From Stereocaulon alpinum (Eukaryota; Ascomycota; Lecanoromycetes; Lecanorales; Stereocaulaceae), in NCBI GenBank assembly GCA_018257865.1, contig JAEUBA010000007.1, forward strand, positions 650,295 through 714,294: 64,000 nt of DNA. The letters are read 5' to 3'. Position numbers and translations under genes: made by a program. Positions 46,901 to 59,945 of this stretch are shown in pieces. How positions within the stretch are numbered: the first letter of the stretch is position 1; each line of letters opens with the position of its first letter. Below the pieces are notes generated by a model. It ran no database searches. It had not been told where the DNA came from and worked only from the letters and a program-made list of their open reading frames with translations.

Positions 46901-49532
46901 TTCTCTTTAAGGTATTCTTTCACCTTCTATAGCTTAAAGCTAGATATTAGGTATAATTAGCTTTATAGTAGCTTCTTCCCTAGCTCTAATTCGATCTTAT
47001 AATTATATAGTTAATATAGAGGGAGAATCTTTACCTTATCTTTATTAAAGATATTAATTAAGTTATAGTACTCCTTTAGGAGCTTCTTTTTAATATTATC
47101 CTTAATATAGATAGTAGTCTCGCGTATTACTTCTATTAGAATATCTTTTCTTAATTAATAGTCTATTTTAGTAAGGGTTATAGAGAAGTACTAAACTTAG
47201 TACTTCTTCGGATTCTAGGCTAGTAGGTAGAAGGTTATTATACTAATTTAACTAATATCTAACGCCTTATTTTCTTTAGGCGGGGGAGAGGTAGTATAAG
47301 GGGGAATAACCTTCTTAGTCTTAGGTTTTACTATAGCGATTTTAGTAGGCTTTACTAGCTTTATTATAGTTAATTTAGCTTTAACTCTTAGACTAGGGGT
47401 AGGCGGCTTAGGTATAGATATACCTATATAGTTATAACGCCTTAGTATAAAGATAATATAATTATCTACTATATTTAGTAGGACCTTATACTTATTTATC
47501 TATAGCTTACTAAGGATAATATATTAATTACCTAAGTTAGTAATAAGTATAGGTACGGTAGACTCTATATAGTCGCTAACCTATATTAAGGGATAGATAG
47601 TATAGGTAATAAGCTTCCTTTATATTTTACTATTATATCCGTAAAGGTATCGGGGTTTAGAAAGGGGAATAGGGATAATATTAAGGGTATTAGAAAGGAT
47701 TTATACTTCTTTTTTATTAATAAACAAGTATATAGTAGTACTAGTATTAGTAAGAGCTTTTAATTTATATTCCTTATCCTAAGCTATTAAGGTAATAGGA
47801 TATATAAATAAGTATCTACTAAAGGGATTATAGAATTTTATAGATAATAAGAATAGTAGGTCCTTAGAGGCGACTTCCTTAAGGATAGCTAGTTTTTTAA
47901 ATTTAATATCTCCTTAACTTTTCTAGCGTCCTTATCTTTACTACTAACTTCTTATACTACTTCGCAGAGACGCTTAGGGTATTCTAGGGCGAAGTAGCCT
48001 TCCTTATTATAGTAGAAGTACCTCAGCTTATCCTTTAATATAGGATACTCCTCCTTATAAGGTTCCTCTTTATAGGAGTTAGATAGGGGGCGGATAATAG
48101 TACTTCTAGATATAACCTAGTAATCTATATAAGGGTTTAGAGTAGGTAAGGGGGCTCGCTAGCTCTTTATTCTTAGGATACTATAAGGGTTAGTATTTAC
48201 CAGAGGCTTTATCACAGCTTCTTTAGCTTAGATATTATATATCTCCCTATTAGTAACTATAAGGAACTTATTAAGGGTACTATAGTCCTTATTTATCTTA
48301 TATTTCTTAGTACGGATATCCTATTTTAGTATAGGGGAGATCTTCTTATATAGATCCTTAAACTAGCGTTTAGTATTAATTTTTCTAGTAGTTATAAGCT
48401 AGGTGAATTTAATATAGAAATTATTATAAGTTATTAATTCTATTTTGAGCTTATAGTAGGCGAGGCGGGTAGACTAGATATAGTTATAATTAAAAAAACG
48501 CTAGTTAAGTATCTTTAAGATATTAGAGGCGTTTTTAGTAGGGCTTATATAATTAGGATTTATATACTAAAGGATTAAGGTTTAAGCTTCGCTAAAGGAG
48601 TATTTAAAGTAGGCTAAAACTTACTTTAATCCTTTTTAAAAGTTAGTAGGGTATTCCTTAATAAATAGCTTTATTACTATCTTCTATAAATTATACTCTA
48701 CCTTACCCTTATAATTACTAAAATAATTACGGGGATACTTAATTTTAGATAGATTAATAGGAGAGCTACTAGGGGTAGGCTTAAAAAGGTAATAGTTTAT
48801 TAATAGCTAGAGATTAGTAGTAAGGGATCTCTACTAATATTAGGGATTAGGAGGCGTAGGCGGGAGGGTATTCGCTATAAGGGCCGCTGCTATAGTAGCT
48901 TAGATAGTAGTTATTATAAAGGTAGTCTAGGCCTTAGTAAAGGCTAGCGTATTACCTATATTAGTAGTTAGCGGAGGGGGTATAGTAACTGTTTTTTTAG
49001 TATCTTCCTTAGAGCTTAAGTTCTCTACGTCTTCTAGCTTAGAAGTTTCGATTAAGGGTAAGAGGTTATTAAGATCTAAAGAAGAGGGTATAGGTACTAG
49101 AGACTAGCTTAAAGATAAGAATCTTAGATAGTTAGGAGGTACACTTTAGTATATACTCTTACGAGATAGTATATAAGTAGTAGATAGGTAGGTAGAGGGA
49201 TAAAGACTAAGGTACCTAATATTTAGGTAAGTAGGATTAGAATTATATTATTAGGTATAATTTAGGTTTATAGAAATTTTCTTTAATACCCGCTAGTGCT
49301 AGTAATATTATAGGTAGTAGGCTATAGCCTCTTCTAATTATTAATAGTTTATAGGCCTATACCTCTTCAGCTTTATCTACTAGTAACTACTCTTTATAGT
49401 CTTCGCCTCTAGCGGGTTATTTAGTTTCTTCTACTACCTTAGTAGGGTCGAATACTAAGTTAGTTTATATTATTTATTTAACCTCGCTGATATACTTATA
49501 AGGGTAGGGGTAAGTAGTAAGATATATTCTAA

Positions 49533-49754
49533 TATTAGGGGCCGGCCTAAAGCGAGTTAATAGGGGTGTTATTAGACTAGGAGAATAAGTCTAAGGAAGG
49601 AAAGCTATATATATAGAGCGTATATATAATATATTAGGGACGCAGCTTAGTAGGCGCTAAGGCTAAAGAGGCCTAGCGTTAGATTAACGCTAACGTATAT
49701 AAATACTAGTAAGTAATAAAGGACTAGCAAGTAACGAAAGGCTAGCCCGTAATA
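49533..49754 (-). repeat. 5' LTR (222 bp) of minus-strand Gypsy copy
   Basis: Starts TATTAGGGGCC (RIPed TG) and ends CCCGTAATA, followed by the target duplication ATAGT. Confidence 0.92.
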
Positions 49755-50376
49755 ATAGTATATATTTATCTAGTACTTAATAGCGGTATATTAGAACGAA
49801 TATAATATATATATTTTAAATTTTAGTTAGAGGGTAGTAAAGTAGTATCGCTATATTACCTATATAAATTTATAAGTATTAATTCGAATAATTCTTATAA
49901 GAATCTATATACCTTAAGTTACTAATAAAGCCTTCCGTAGAACTAACTACTATTATATATATAATATTAATAATTACCTATTCGTTAGGGATTATAATAC
50001 GTAGTTAGCGTAATACTTCTATTATACCTATTAATAGAAGAGATACGTATTTCTTATTATAAATATAATAACCCTGCTATAGGAGCGCGATATTAATAAA
50101 GCTAATATAATAGTATAAGAGGATAATAATAATAATAGAATACGCTAAGTATTAGACCTAATACTTAATCTACTAATTTATTAATTTAAGGGGAAGTAGT
50201 AGATATACGAGCTTCCTACTCTATCTTATAATTCTATATATATAATTAACGCTCCTAGCGAGCTAGATTAGCCTAAGGATATAGATTATATTATAGAATA
50301 TACTTAGGGAGTAATATACCTATAAGTATATACGCTGCGGAAGGCTATAATATATATAGTATATAGTATATTAGTA
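49755..50376. mobile_element. Unidentified RIP-destroyed repeat, right part
   Basis: Continuation, across the Gypsy insertion, of the sequence ending at 43759 (shared ATAGT). AT-rich, stop-saturated, no domain recognised. Confidence 0.5.
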
Positions 50377-50672
50377 GATAGTTTATTAATTATTAATTAA
50401 CTATCTACTAACTATCTACTAACTATCTAATAACCTCTACTAACTATCTACCAACCGTCTACTAACCGTCTACTAACCGTTTTGGTTAGGATATCTATAA
50501 CGGATATTAGTTTTAGTAAGAGATGTTCTAATATTATTATAACTAAATACTAACCGAATAAAGACTATTATCTAACTAGTAGTTAACTATTAGAATAACG
50601 ATATAACAACTGTTTAATTACAGTTTTAGAATATTATAGGTAGATATTATAGTACTAGCGCCTTTTAATTAG
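50377..50672 (+). repeat. Dispersed repeat R1, copy 1, with CTAACCGTCTA-type tandem units
   Basis: Begins GATAGTTTATTAATTATTAA and contains tandem ACTAACTATCT/ACTAACCGTCT units, then a conserved tail ending near GATATTATAGTA. The same order of blocks recurs at 59550-59836. Confidence 0.85.
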
Positions 50673-51310
50673 CTATTTATTTTTACTCTAAGATTAAGCG
50701 CCGCCTAAGTACCGCCTTTTATCCTTAGACTAATAGTTAGACGGAATACTAGAATTAGGTACTAAAGCACTACTTACGTATCTTTACTAATAATAAGTAA
50801 ACTACTTAGGCGAAATAGCTACTAATAGTAGAATTTATATATATAAATAGTCTTTATTCCTCTATTAGAATAATACCGTTTTACTTAATATATAGATACT
50901 ATCCCGAACTTCGTTAGAAACTTAAGGATAAGTCCCTAGAGGGGAGGATACCTACTATAAATAAGAGGATTAGATTACTATAAATAGTAAGAGATAAAGC
51001 TACTAAACGCCTATAGCGCGCTAGAGAGTCTTAAGTTAAGTAGTATAATAAGAATTATAAGCCTTAAAGCTATAAGGTTAGAGATTTAGTAATACTATTA
51101 ACTAAGAATCTTAAGTAAAAACGCTTAAATAAAAAGTTATCTTATAAATTTATAAGGCCTTTTAAGATTACTAATAAAGTAGGAGTATAAGCTTACTCCC
51201 TTCTACTACTATAAACTTATCTTTCTTACTATAATAGAAAATCGGTAATTAGGACCCTAAAGATTATCCGTGCTAAGCGATCTAATATATCTTAAGATAA
51301 GTCCCCTAAT
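50673..51310 (+). mobile_element. Gypsy integrase C-terminal remnant
   Basis: Reading the plus strand through stops gives RRLSTAFYPQTNSQTEYQNQ (the conserved end of the retroviral-type integrase core), then a long blank, KVRDLVILLTKNLK and RPFKITNKVG, typical of the Gypsy integrase C-terminal domain. No LTRs recognised on either side. Different family from the 222-bp-LTR elements. Confidence 0.75.
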
Positions 51311-51329
51311 TTCCTATCTCAGCCTAGCG

Positions 51330-51836
51330 CCTTTAACTACTAAGTTAAATCTATATCGTAACTTCTTCGCAATAATACCCCGCGCTATATATATTATATA
51401 ATATTGAGATAATTTTATAAATTTTAGAGTTAATTATCAGCTTGCTTACGTATTAACAATTTTTAGAATCGGCCTATTTGCGTAATAGTTATAAGTAAAA
51501 GAAGTGTTATCGCGATATCTTACGGCTTAAGCTCAGTACTTACTAATCCTAGACCTAAGAAATAGCTGAGCGCGTAAGTATTAAAATCTTACTATTTTAA
51601 TAACTTTAGATATAATAAAGTTAGAGCTTAATACTTTATATATAAAATAAATTATAAATAGAGAGCTTTCTAACCCCGCTTAAATTATCTAAATCGAGTA
51701 TAAAATAAGCGAGATATAGCTGTTTCTACGGTAATCTATTACCTTATAAATAATATTAGACTTCTACTATAAGTACTAGATAATAGAGGTAAATTACATC
51801 TTAGTAAAAATCTGGATTTTTACAGGCCTTCTCTAG
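51330..51836 (+). mobile_element. Helitron-type 3' terminus with upstream repeat R2
   Basis: A perfect 9-bp stem hairpin GTAAAAATC-TG-GATTTTTAC (51804-51823) is followed 9 nt later by CTAG (51833-51836) and then T, the structural hallmark of Helitron 3' ends (hairpin, CTRR, host T). The reverse complement of 61676-61708 has the same hairpin, spacer pattern AGGnnTTCT and CTAG. Upstream, 51330-51760 is collinear with repeat R2 at 59946-60590. No Rep/helicase coding remains, so this is a non-autonomous or truncated copy; its 5' end was not located. Confidence 0.65.
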
Positions 51837-52940
51837 TAGAATCTATAATACTTTTTATATCTTATTATTAGAGCTATACTACCTTCGCGATAGCGATAAG
51901 ACGTTAGCGAACTTTATATAAGCCCCTAAACTTATTAATAATAATAAGATATAAGAGGTTAAAGAAATTATAGATAAGATCTAAGATAAGTAAAGTATTT
52001 AGTATAAGGTTAAATAGACTAGCTAGGGTAAAGAATATAACTAGTAGTTATTAGATAAAGAGCTTAAGAATACCCGTAACTTAACTTAACTCTTTAATAA
52101 GTAGACGGTTAGTAAGTATATACGGTCTCTATTTCTTTAAATACTACTAATAATAGCGAGTAAGCGGCGGCGATAATATAAGTTATAATAATTATAAACC
52201 TTAGGGCGAATAGTCTTATACTATAAGTATACTCCTCTATAATTATTATACTTACTTACTTATACCTTAGTAGGGTAAAGATAAGATTATATTAATTATT
52301 ATCTAAATTACTATCTATTATCGATAAGATATTATATATAAGTATATTTACTTTAGGTATAATCTATTAGAATACTTAGGAGATACTACTAAAGGTAGTA
52401 ACCTTAAGCTATCTTTACTAAATATAAACTAAGTATAGGTAAAGAAAAAACTAACGCTACTTCTACGCCGAAGTATAGCTATATAACTTAATTAGAATTC
52501 GAATTACCTTTAGATTCCTCCTTAGGAGCGCCTTCTTCTTTAAGAGCCTAAATATACTACTAAAGGCTCTTAACCTCCTCCTTATACTTAGTAATTATCC
52601 CCTTAAGCTTTATAATACGCTATTAGGCCGTATCTAGTTACTACTATAGGTTAGTAATTATTAATAGGGCGGACCTACTAGTCGCTACTATTAAACCTTA
52701 TACTTTTCGCTACTAAGTTATCTACTTCCCTATCTTCTTCCTCTTATACTATACTTATCTTATCTAGCTACTATATAGGCTCTTTACTAAGAATTAATCT
52801 CGTTATAATATAAGTTTAATATAGTTATTTTACCGATTTAAGTATATACTAGTTCTAAAACGCTATTAATACTAGAATATAACCGTTCTAAAACTATAAG
52901 AACTATTAATAATTTTATAACTATTAGATAACGATTATAT
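51837..52940. other. AT-rich RIPed sequence, unidentified
   Basis: Stop-saturated. On the minus strand about 52,490-52,800 reads as a heptad-rich, coiled-coil-like segment (IITKYKEEVKSLQQYIQALK, then EEGAPKEESKG), which might be the C-terminus of a DDE-type transposase or a gag; not resolved. Confidence 0.3.
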
Positions 52941-52978
52941 AACCCTAACTACAACCCTAACTATAACCCTAACTATAA
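52941..52978. repeat. Telomere-like (CCCTAA-containing) interstitial tract
   Basis: Three 12-bp units AACCCTAACTAY in tandem, each with a canonical CCCTAA hexamer. The odd CTAY half could be CCTAAC mutated or a different satellite. Confidence 0.6.
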
Positions 52979-52983
52979 AGTAA

Positions 52984-53370
52984 TATCTAGTAACTCTAGT
53001 AACTCTAGTAACTCTAGTAACTCTAGTAACTCTAGTAATATTAGTAGCACCTATAATATCTAGTAATATTAGTAATACCTATAATATCTAGTAATATTAG
53101 TAATACCTATAATATCTAGTAGCACTAGCAACACCTATAATATCTAGTAATATTAGCAATACCTATAATATCCAGTAGTACTAGTAATACCTATAATATC
53201 TAGTAATATCAGTAGTACCTATAATATCTAGTAATATTAGCAGCACCTATAATAACTAGTAATATTAGTAATACCTATAATATCCTATAGTACTAGCAGC
53301 ACTAGCAATATCTAGTAAAATTAGTAATACCTATAACACCTATAATATCTAGTAATATTAGTAGTACCTA
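52984..53370 (+). repeat. Minisatellite, left array (9-bp then 28-bp units)
   Basis: Five copies of CTAGTAACT (about 52,988-53,035), then a degenerate array of a 28-bp unit CACCTATAATATCTAGTAATATTAGTAA. It stops where LINE sequence starts; the same unit resumes on the other side of the LINE. Confidence 0.9.
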
Positions 53371-56300
53371 AATAGGAGAGCTAGTAAATATAACTAGTAG
53401 AGAATATTAAGGATGGCGACGACGACGAGTACGACGGGCGAGCAGGCCTACTAGGCTAGACGAGCGATTACACTAGGTTATAAACCTAGTAAAATAATAT
53501 AAGATAGAGGGGGAGGAGAGAAGGGGGTTATTAATAGTAAAGGTAGATAGGGTACGTATCCTAATATAATAATAGAGTAATAGCGATAGTAGTAGAAGCC
53601 TATAGGAGGATTATAGGGCCCTTAGGGTAAGGAAAGGACTAATAAAAGAGCGCGGTATATAAAGGCTACGGAGTAGGCGCTACTAGAGTTTATAGAGAAG
53701 GTCTAGGGGACGCTATAGGCGAATATAAATAAGACTGTATAAAGCTTCTTCTAAAATATAGTAGAGAGGATTATAGAGTATATATAGGAGAATATAGCTA
53801 AGAGATATACTATAAAGGAATACCGTAGCTAATTAACGTAGGAAGACTACCTAACTAGAAGGGTAAATAATAGCTAGGCGGACGTAGCCTATATAGCCTA
53901 AAGGGGCTAGAATACTATCTACCTAGCTATACCTAAGGCGGAAGATATTAAGAAAGCGAAGTAGATAATAGTTAGGATTAATAATAATAGCGAAAAGATA
54001 TAGATAGCTATAGTAACCCTCCCCTAACTAGTATAGATATTTAGAGGGGTAGGAGGGGCGACTAAGGAGATTATTATAGTAAGGAGGATTATAGGGGGGG
54101 ATATTATCCTCTAGATAGCCTTAGTAAAGGCTAGAGAAGAGCTAGAAAAGGATAATAGGTAGGTAAGGAGACTCTATAGGTTAATAAGGGTACTTTAGAA
54201 GATAGTAATAGTAGCAGTCTATAGAGTAGAAAAGATAATAAATATAAAGGATTAATAGGGGGTCTTTAAAACTCTAAAGAAAGATAATAGAAAGCTCTAC
54301 TTAGAGTTAGAGATAATAAAAGCTAAGTAGCCTATATTTATATTAAAGTTAAATATACTTAAGAGGGAGAAGAGGTTCTCTATAATAATAATTAAGGTCC
54401 TAAGCTTAGAAGCGGCGAACCGACTTATTATAGAAGGAATAGTAGTAGAGAATAGCCTCCTCTTCTATAATTACTAGGAAAGAGAGGCTACCCCTAAGTA
54501 GTACTTTAACTACTATAGGTATAGATATATTACTAAGGCGTATAAGTACCCTACCTGCTATAGGATATACGCCTAAAACTATAGTACTAATAATTATATA
54601 GAAAGAGTTAGTAGTAAGCTTAAGTACGTAGTATATAAAGAGGAATACTTAGTATAGAGTAAAACCTATTTAATCTAATAGAAGGAGAATACTAAGGCTA
54701 AGTAGAGAATTAAGTATAAGCTAAAATACTTTAAAGAGACCCTAAAGTAATACTTAGTAGGGCTTATACTAGCGATACTAAAAAGGACTAGCTTAAAAGG
54801 GTAGTATAAAGTAATCTCTAAAGGGAAGAGGAAGGCCTTAGAGGATATAATAGATAAGCCTTAGAAAGGAACTAGGGAGGTAGTAAAGAGGGGATAACTA
54901 ATAACTCTCTTTAGGGTAGAGTAAGGGTAATAGCCCCTATCTATAGAGAGGATTAGTCTAATAAATACCCTTAGGCGGACTTTAGGAGTAGTAAAGACTA
55001 CTAAGACTACCTAAATATAGGAGAATATCTAAGCGGCTCTTACCTAATAAGGGATATACCCTACCTAAAAATACTATAGTATAATATATAGAGGAAGAAG
55101 GATATAGTAATAGTACTACTTCTTAAAAATAAAGATATAAAAGATATAGACGTATTAGTAATCTAAGAGCTAGTACGCAACCTAATAAATAGAACCTTAT
55201 ATAATATAAGTATAAGTAGATTCTACCTAGCCTATAGAGGAGACCTAGAGGCTAGGACGTATTTCTATATAAATAAGAGGATAGATCCTAATAACTAGGG
55301 GGTAGAATACTAAGGAGGCGACTTATACTTATTATAAATCTAAGTTATAAGGACTTAGAAGGATATTAAGGATAGGATAGAGAATACTAAAGGGCTACTA
55401 AGGGAAAGGGTATAGGTATATAATATCTATAACCCCTTACTAGTAAGCTATACGTCGAAGGATAATCTAATAACTATCCTAAAACTAGAGGAAGCGCTGG
55501 GGAATAAGGGTAAATATATAGTTATAGGAGACTTTAACCTATACTACCTATACTAGAATAACCTAGGACGAATAATATACTACGCTATAGTAGACGAGCT
55601 GCTAGAGGTGGTAGGAGAGAAAGGTATAATTCTAGGACTACTAGAGAAGGTAGTTATATAGTAGAATAGGGGCTTAGAGAGTACTATTAACCTTATATTC
55701 CTAACTAAAGGCGTATATAATATAATAGTAAAGTATAGGGTAAGGAATAACCTTAATATAGGATTAGACTATATACTAATTATTATAGAGCTAGAATAAA
55801 TATAGAGCGAACGCCTAGTACGCTAGAAGAGGGCTTAGAAAAGGATAGAGGCGAAGGTAATTAGGGAGGAAATCTAGAAATATATAAAGATCCTAAATAA
55901 AGTAATAAGCTAGTACTTAGTAGACTCTAAAGATACTATCGACTAGTATATTAATAGGCTTATAGCTATATTATAAGAGGTAATAGAAGATACTATCTTA
56001 TATAAGGAACTATACGTAGGGGCTAAGCTATATTAGAATGGGGTATATATAAGGGTAACTAAAGTATTATAGGTAGCGCTTAAGGCCTACTACTATAGTA
56101 GGAACGCAGAAACTAAGGAAGCCCTCTATTAGGCTAAAAGGGAAAAGGTTACTACCTTATAGAGGGCTAGGATAATAGCTTTTAGAGAGGGAGTCTATAA
56201 AGTATTACTAAGACTAGGAGGAGTATAGTAACTTATTAAGTAGAGAAGGGAGAGGAGTATACGCCCTAAAGAGCTACCGTAATTCCCAGCTATTAAAGAC

Positions 56301-58818
56301 GGAAACGGGAATAAAGTAATAGACTTTAAGGGGAAGGTAGAGGCCCTAAGGAGGGTCCTCTTCCTACTCTTACCCTTAATAGACCTAATAGATATAAAAG
56401 GGGCCGACTACTTAGAACTTATAGCGATAGATAGCGAGATTACCTTAAAGGAGGTAAAGGATATAATTTAGTACCTAGTAGCGGATAAGGCCCTAGGGAT
56501 CTTAAGGATCCTAAATAAGTTCCTAAGAGTAGTATATATAAAGATAATAGAGATATTTAGGAGGATATTTTAAGCGTGCTTAGACTATAGATATTACCTA
56601 AAGAAGTTCTAAGAGGCGAATACGGTAATACTAAAGAAACTAAAAAAGACTAATTATTCGGAGCCTAAGGTATACCAGCCTATTATATTACTAGATATAC
56701 TTAGGAAAGTATTAGAGATAGTAATAGCGAAATATCTTAGTAGAATAGCTAAAAGGAATTACTTACTCTTAGAATACTAAATAGGGGGTAGAAAGAGATA
56801 CTTAGTAGAAATAGCCTTAGAGACTATTATAGATTTAGTCTATATAATATAGAACTAGGGTAAAGATAACGTAGCGAGCCTACTATTACTAGATATAGTA
56901 GGGGTATTCGATAATATATCCTATAAAAGGCTACTCTATAACCTAAAGATAAAAGGAATCCCTAAGGGAATTATTTAGTAGACTATAAGCTTCCTTAAAG
57001 ATAGAGCGATATTAATTACCTTAGGGGGTAAAACTAGCTTAGTAGAGGTAATAGAGATAAGGATTCTATAAGAATTACCTATATTACTAATTCTATTTCT
57101 CTTCTTTAATATACTACTAATTAAAGTATACTTAAAAGTAAAAATCCTAGTATAAGTAGGAGGATTCGTAGATAATATATACCTACTAGTATATAGTAAG
57201 ATAACGGAAATAAACTATAGGTAGCTAGAATAGGCCTATAAGCTCTATTAAACATAAGCGAAAATATACGGGGCGACGTTTACGCCTTAGAAGTATAAAC
57301 TAGTATATCTATTATACGCCCCTAAAAGGTTTAATATAAAGGAGACGGTATAATTTAGTAACGTAGAGGTTAAGCTAGAAGCGAGTATTAGGGTCTTAGG
57401 GCTATATATTAATACTAAACTCCGCTAGGGCCTATATATAATATAGGTAAAGATAAAGGCCGCTACTTAAGCTTAGGCGATTAAGTACTTAGTAGGATTA
57501 ACTTAGGGAGCTATATTTAAGAAGTATAGAAAGGTATATAGTATAGTAGTAAGGCTTATACTTATATTCGCTACTCTAATATAATATACCCTTACTAAGG
57601 GGTAAGGAGCTATAGAAAAATATATTAAGACGCTTATAATAATATAGAATAACTACCTATAGATAGTACTTAGAGTATATAAGGTAATATTAGTCTAAGT
57701 CTTAAAAGCGGAGGTAGTTATTATATCTATCTAAACCTATCTAGACGCTTTAGTTATAAGATACTAAGTACTAAGGGGAGTATACCCCTTAATAATTAAA
57801 GGTAACCGCTTAATCTATAGGAGACTATAGGGAAGGAGAGGAAGGGCGCGCCTAATACGCCTAACCCTATTATTAGAAAAGGAAGAATAGGCCCTATAGG
57901 AGCTTAAGGTAAAGGATTAGGATTAAGTAGTAATAGTAATAAGGAGAAAGGTATATTAGTATAACCTAAAAATAGATATTAAGGAGTATTAAGACGTAGG
58001 CGTCTTAGTTAAGAAGATATAAGGCTAGGTAATAGCGAAGTAGATTAAGCGATAGGAGGTATATAAGGATACTATCCTTAAGTACTCTTATATACCCGTA
58101 TAGAATAAACTATTATTTAGAGGAAGGTATAACTACTACCTAAAGCTTAGGAAGGTAGAAAGCTTAATAGCAGTCTAACTCTAAAGTAAAAAGAATAGGT
58201 TTAACTACTTCCTTTATAAGGCGAAAGTACTAGGGGTCTGTAGTACCTACTATAGTTATAGATAGAGGAATTAGGATATAAAGTATATTCTCTTATACTA
58301 CCTAAAACTTAGCGATACTCGAAGGGAGCTTATTAAAGAGGTAGAGACTTATAATATTAGGACTATACTAGTTAAGGTTACTAGTATAAGAGCGGCTATA
58401 AGATAGCTAGTTAGGTTAGGATTTCTAATATAGTATTAACTTACTAAGGAATAGCTCTCCTAGTCTAAACTCCTTATTAGAGTAGAACTAGTAATAAAAA
58501 CCTTAAAGATAAAGAAGCCTAAGTATAAGTAGAAGCTAAAGGCGGCGGAGCTACTAGAGTATTATAAGGCTTATTAAGGTAGCGGAGATTATTATTACTA
58601 GTATTATAGAGCCTAGCGGCGAGGTTAGATAGGCGGAGTAGGACGATAAGTAAGCTAATAAGCGAAAGTTTTTAGTTAGAAGAGGTAACTTTAGAAAGGT
58701 TTCTTTCGCGTCTAAAGGGCCTTTAACCCCCCCTAGATTTCCTAATAATATAAGAGAATACCCTTATTAGTATATATAGATACTAGAATAGGTGTATAAA
58801 TCAATTAATTAATCAATT
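53371..58818 (+). mobile_element. Full-length Tad1-like LINE, heavily RIPed
   Basis: ORF1 (gag-like) begins at ATG 53413 and carries a zinc-knuckle relic near 54,540-54,600. ORF2 reads through stops from about 55,080: an endonuclease with YIVIGDFNLYYLYQNN near 55,530, reverse transcriptase about 56,440-57,450 (VYQPIILLDILRKVLE; LLLDIVGVFDN; GGFVDN in place of GGFVDD near 57,160), then the C-terminal part collinear with 1-1405 reversed. It ends in a TCAATTAAT-type tail (about 58,800-58,818). Both sides are minisatellite of one unit type, with TTAGTAGYACCT at each junction as a possible target duplication. Confidence 0.87.
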
Positions 58819-58819
58819 A

Positions 58820-59549
58820 GTAGCACCTGCAATATCTAGTAATATCTAGTAATACTAGTAACACCTGCAATATCTAGTAATATTAGCAACACCCGCAATA
58901 TCTAGTAATATTAGCAACACCTATAATATCCAGTAATATCAGTAGCACCTATAATATCTAGTAATATTAGCAACACCTACAATATCCTGCAATATCTAGT
59001 AACACTAGCAATACCTGCAATATCTAGCAATATTAGTAACACCCGTAATATCCTACAACACCTGTAACACCTGCAATATCCTGTAATATCTAGCAATACT
59101 AGTAACACCTATAATATCTAGTAATATCAGTAACACCCGCAATATCCTATAACACCTGTAATACCTACAATATCTAGTAATATCAGTAGTACCTGCAATA
59201 TCCTATAACACCTGCAACACCTATAATATCCAGCAATATTAGCAGCACCTGCAATATCCTATAACACCTACAATACCTATAATATCTAGTAATATTAGCA
59301 ACACCTGCAATATCCTGCAATATTAGTAACACCTGTAATATCCTACAATATCCTACAATACCTGCAACACCTACAATATCCTATAACACCTGTAATACCT
59401 GTAATATCCTATAGCACCAGCAGCACTAGTAATATCCAGTAGTACTAGTAACACCTATAATACTAGTAATATTAGTAATATCTAGTAATATTAGTAATAT
59501 CTAGTAGCACTAGTAATATTAGTAATATCTAGTAATATTAGTAATACCT
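58820..59549 (+). repeat. Minisatellite, right array (28-bp unit)
   Basis: Degenerate array of CACCTGCAATATCTAGTAATATTAGCAA-type units, often shortened to CACCTGCAATATC pieces. Less RIPed than the left array (CACCTGCAA rather than TACCTATAA). Confidence 0.9.
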
Positions 59550-59836
59550 AGATAGTTTATTAATTATTAATCAACTATTTACTAACTATCTACTAACCGT
59601 TTACTAACCGTTTACTAACCGTCTATACTAACCGTTTACTAACCGTTTACCAACCGTCTACTAACCGTCTACTAACCGTTTACTAACTGCAACGGTTATT
59701 AGTTTTAGGAAGAGATATTCTAACGTTATTACAACCAAATATAAACCGAATACTAACTAAATAAAGACTATTATCTAACTAGTAGTTAACCGTTTAATCA
59801 TAGTATTAGAATTTTATAAGTGGATATTATAGTATC
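59550..59836 (+). repeat. Dispersed repeat R1, copy 2
   Basis: Same order as 50377-50672: GATAGTTTATTAATTATTAA, tandem ACTAACCGTYT units, then a tail ending GGATATTATAGTA. More tandem units than copy 1. Confidence 0.85.
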
Positions 59837-59945
59837 TTTCTTATAATAACAGAATATCGCGACTTTCGGAGCAATTCCGCCTTTGCAGCTAATTAGATTG
59901 CCCCTATACTTCTCCCCCCCTAATAGTACGCTTTTCGGCCTAGCG

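Larger units (their letters stand above)
43760..49754 (-). mobile_element. Complete Gypsy/chromovirus element, second copy, RIPed
   Basis: 222-bp LTRs at 43760-43981 and 49533-49754 bound a minus-strand element of the same family as 5284-11265. The duplicated target ATAGT is present at 43755-43759 and 49755-49759. From right to left come gag, protease, reverse transcriptase (about 46,350-47,000), RNase H, integrase (about 44,450-45,500) and chromodomain region (about 44,090-44,240). The polypurine-tract complement (C-run then TTAAG, about 43984-43998) lies next to the left LTR. Saturated with stops, therefore inactive. Confidence 0.92.

Noticed and set aside
52984..53370. Regular repeats resembling a CRISPR array
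   Set aside because: Repeat units abut without unique spacers and the genome is eukaryotic; this is a minisatellite.
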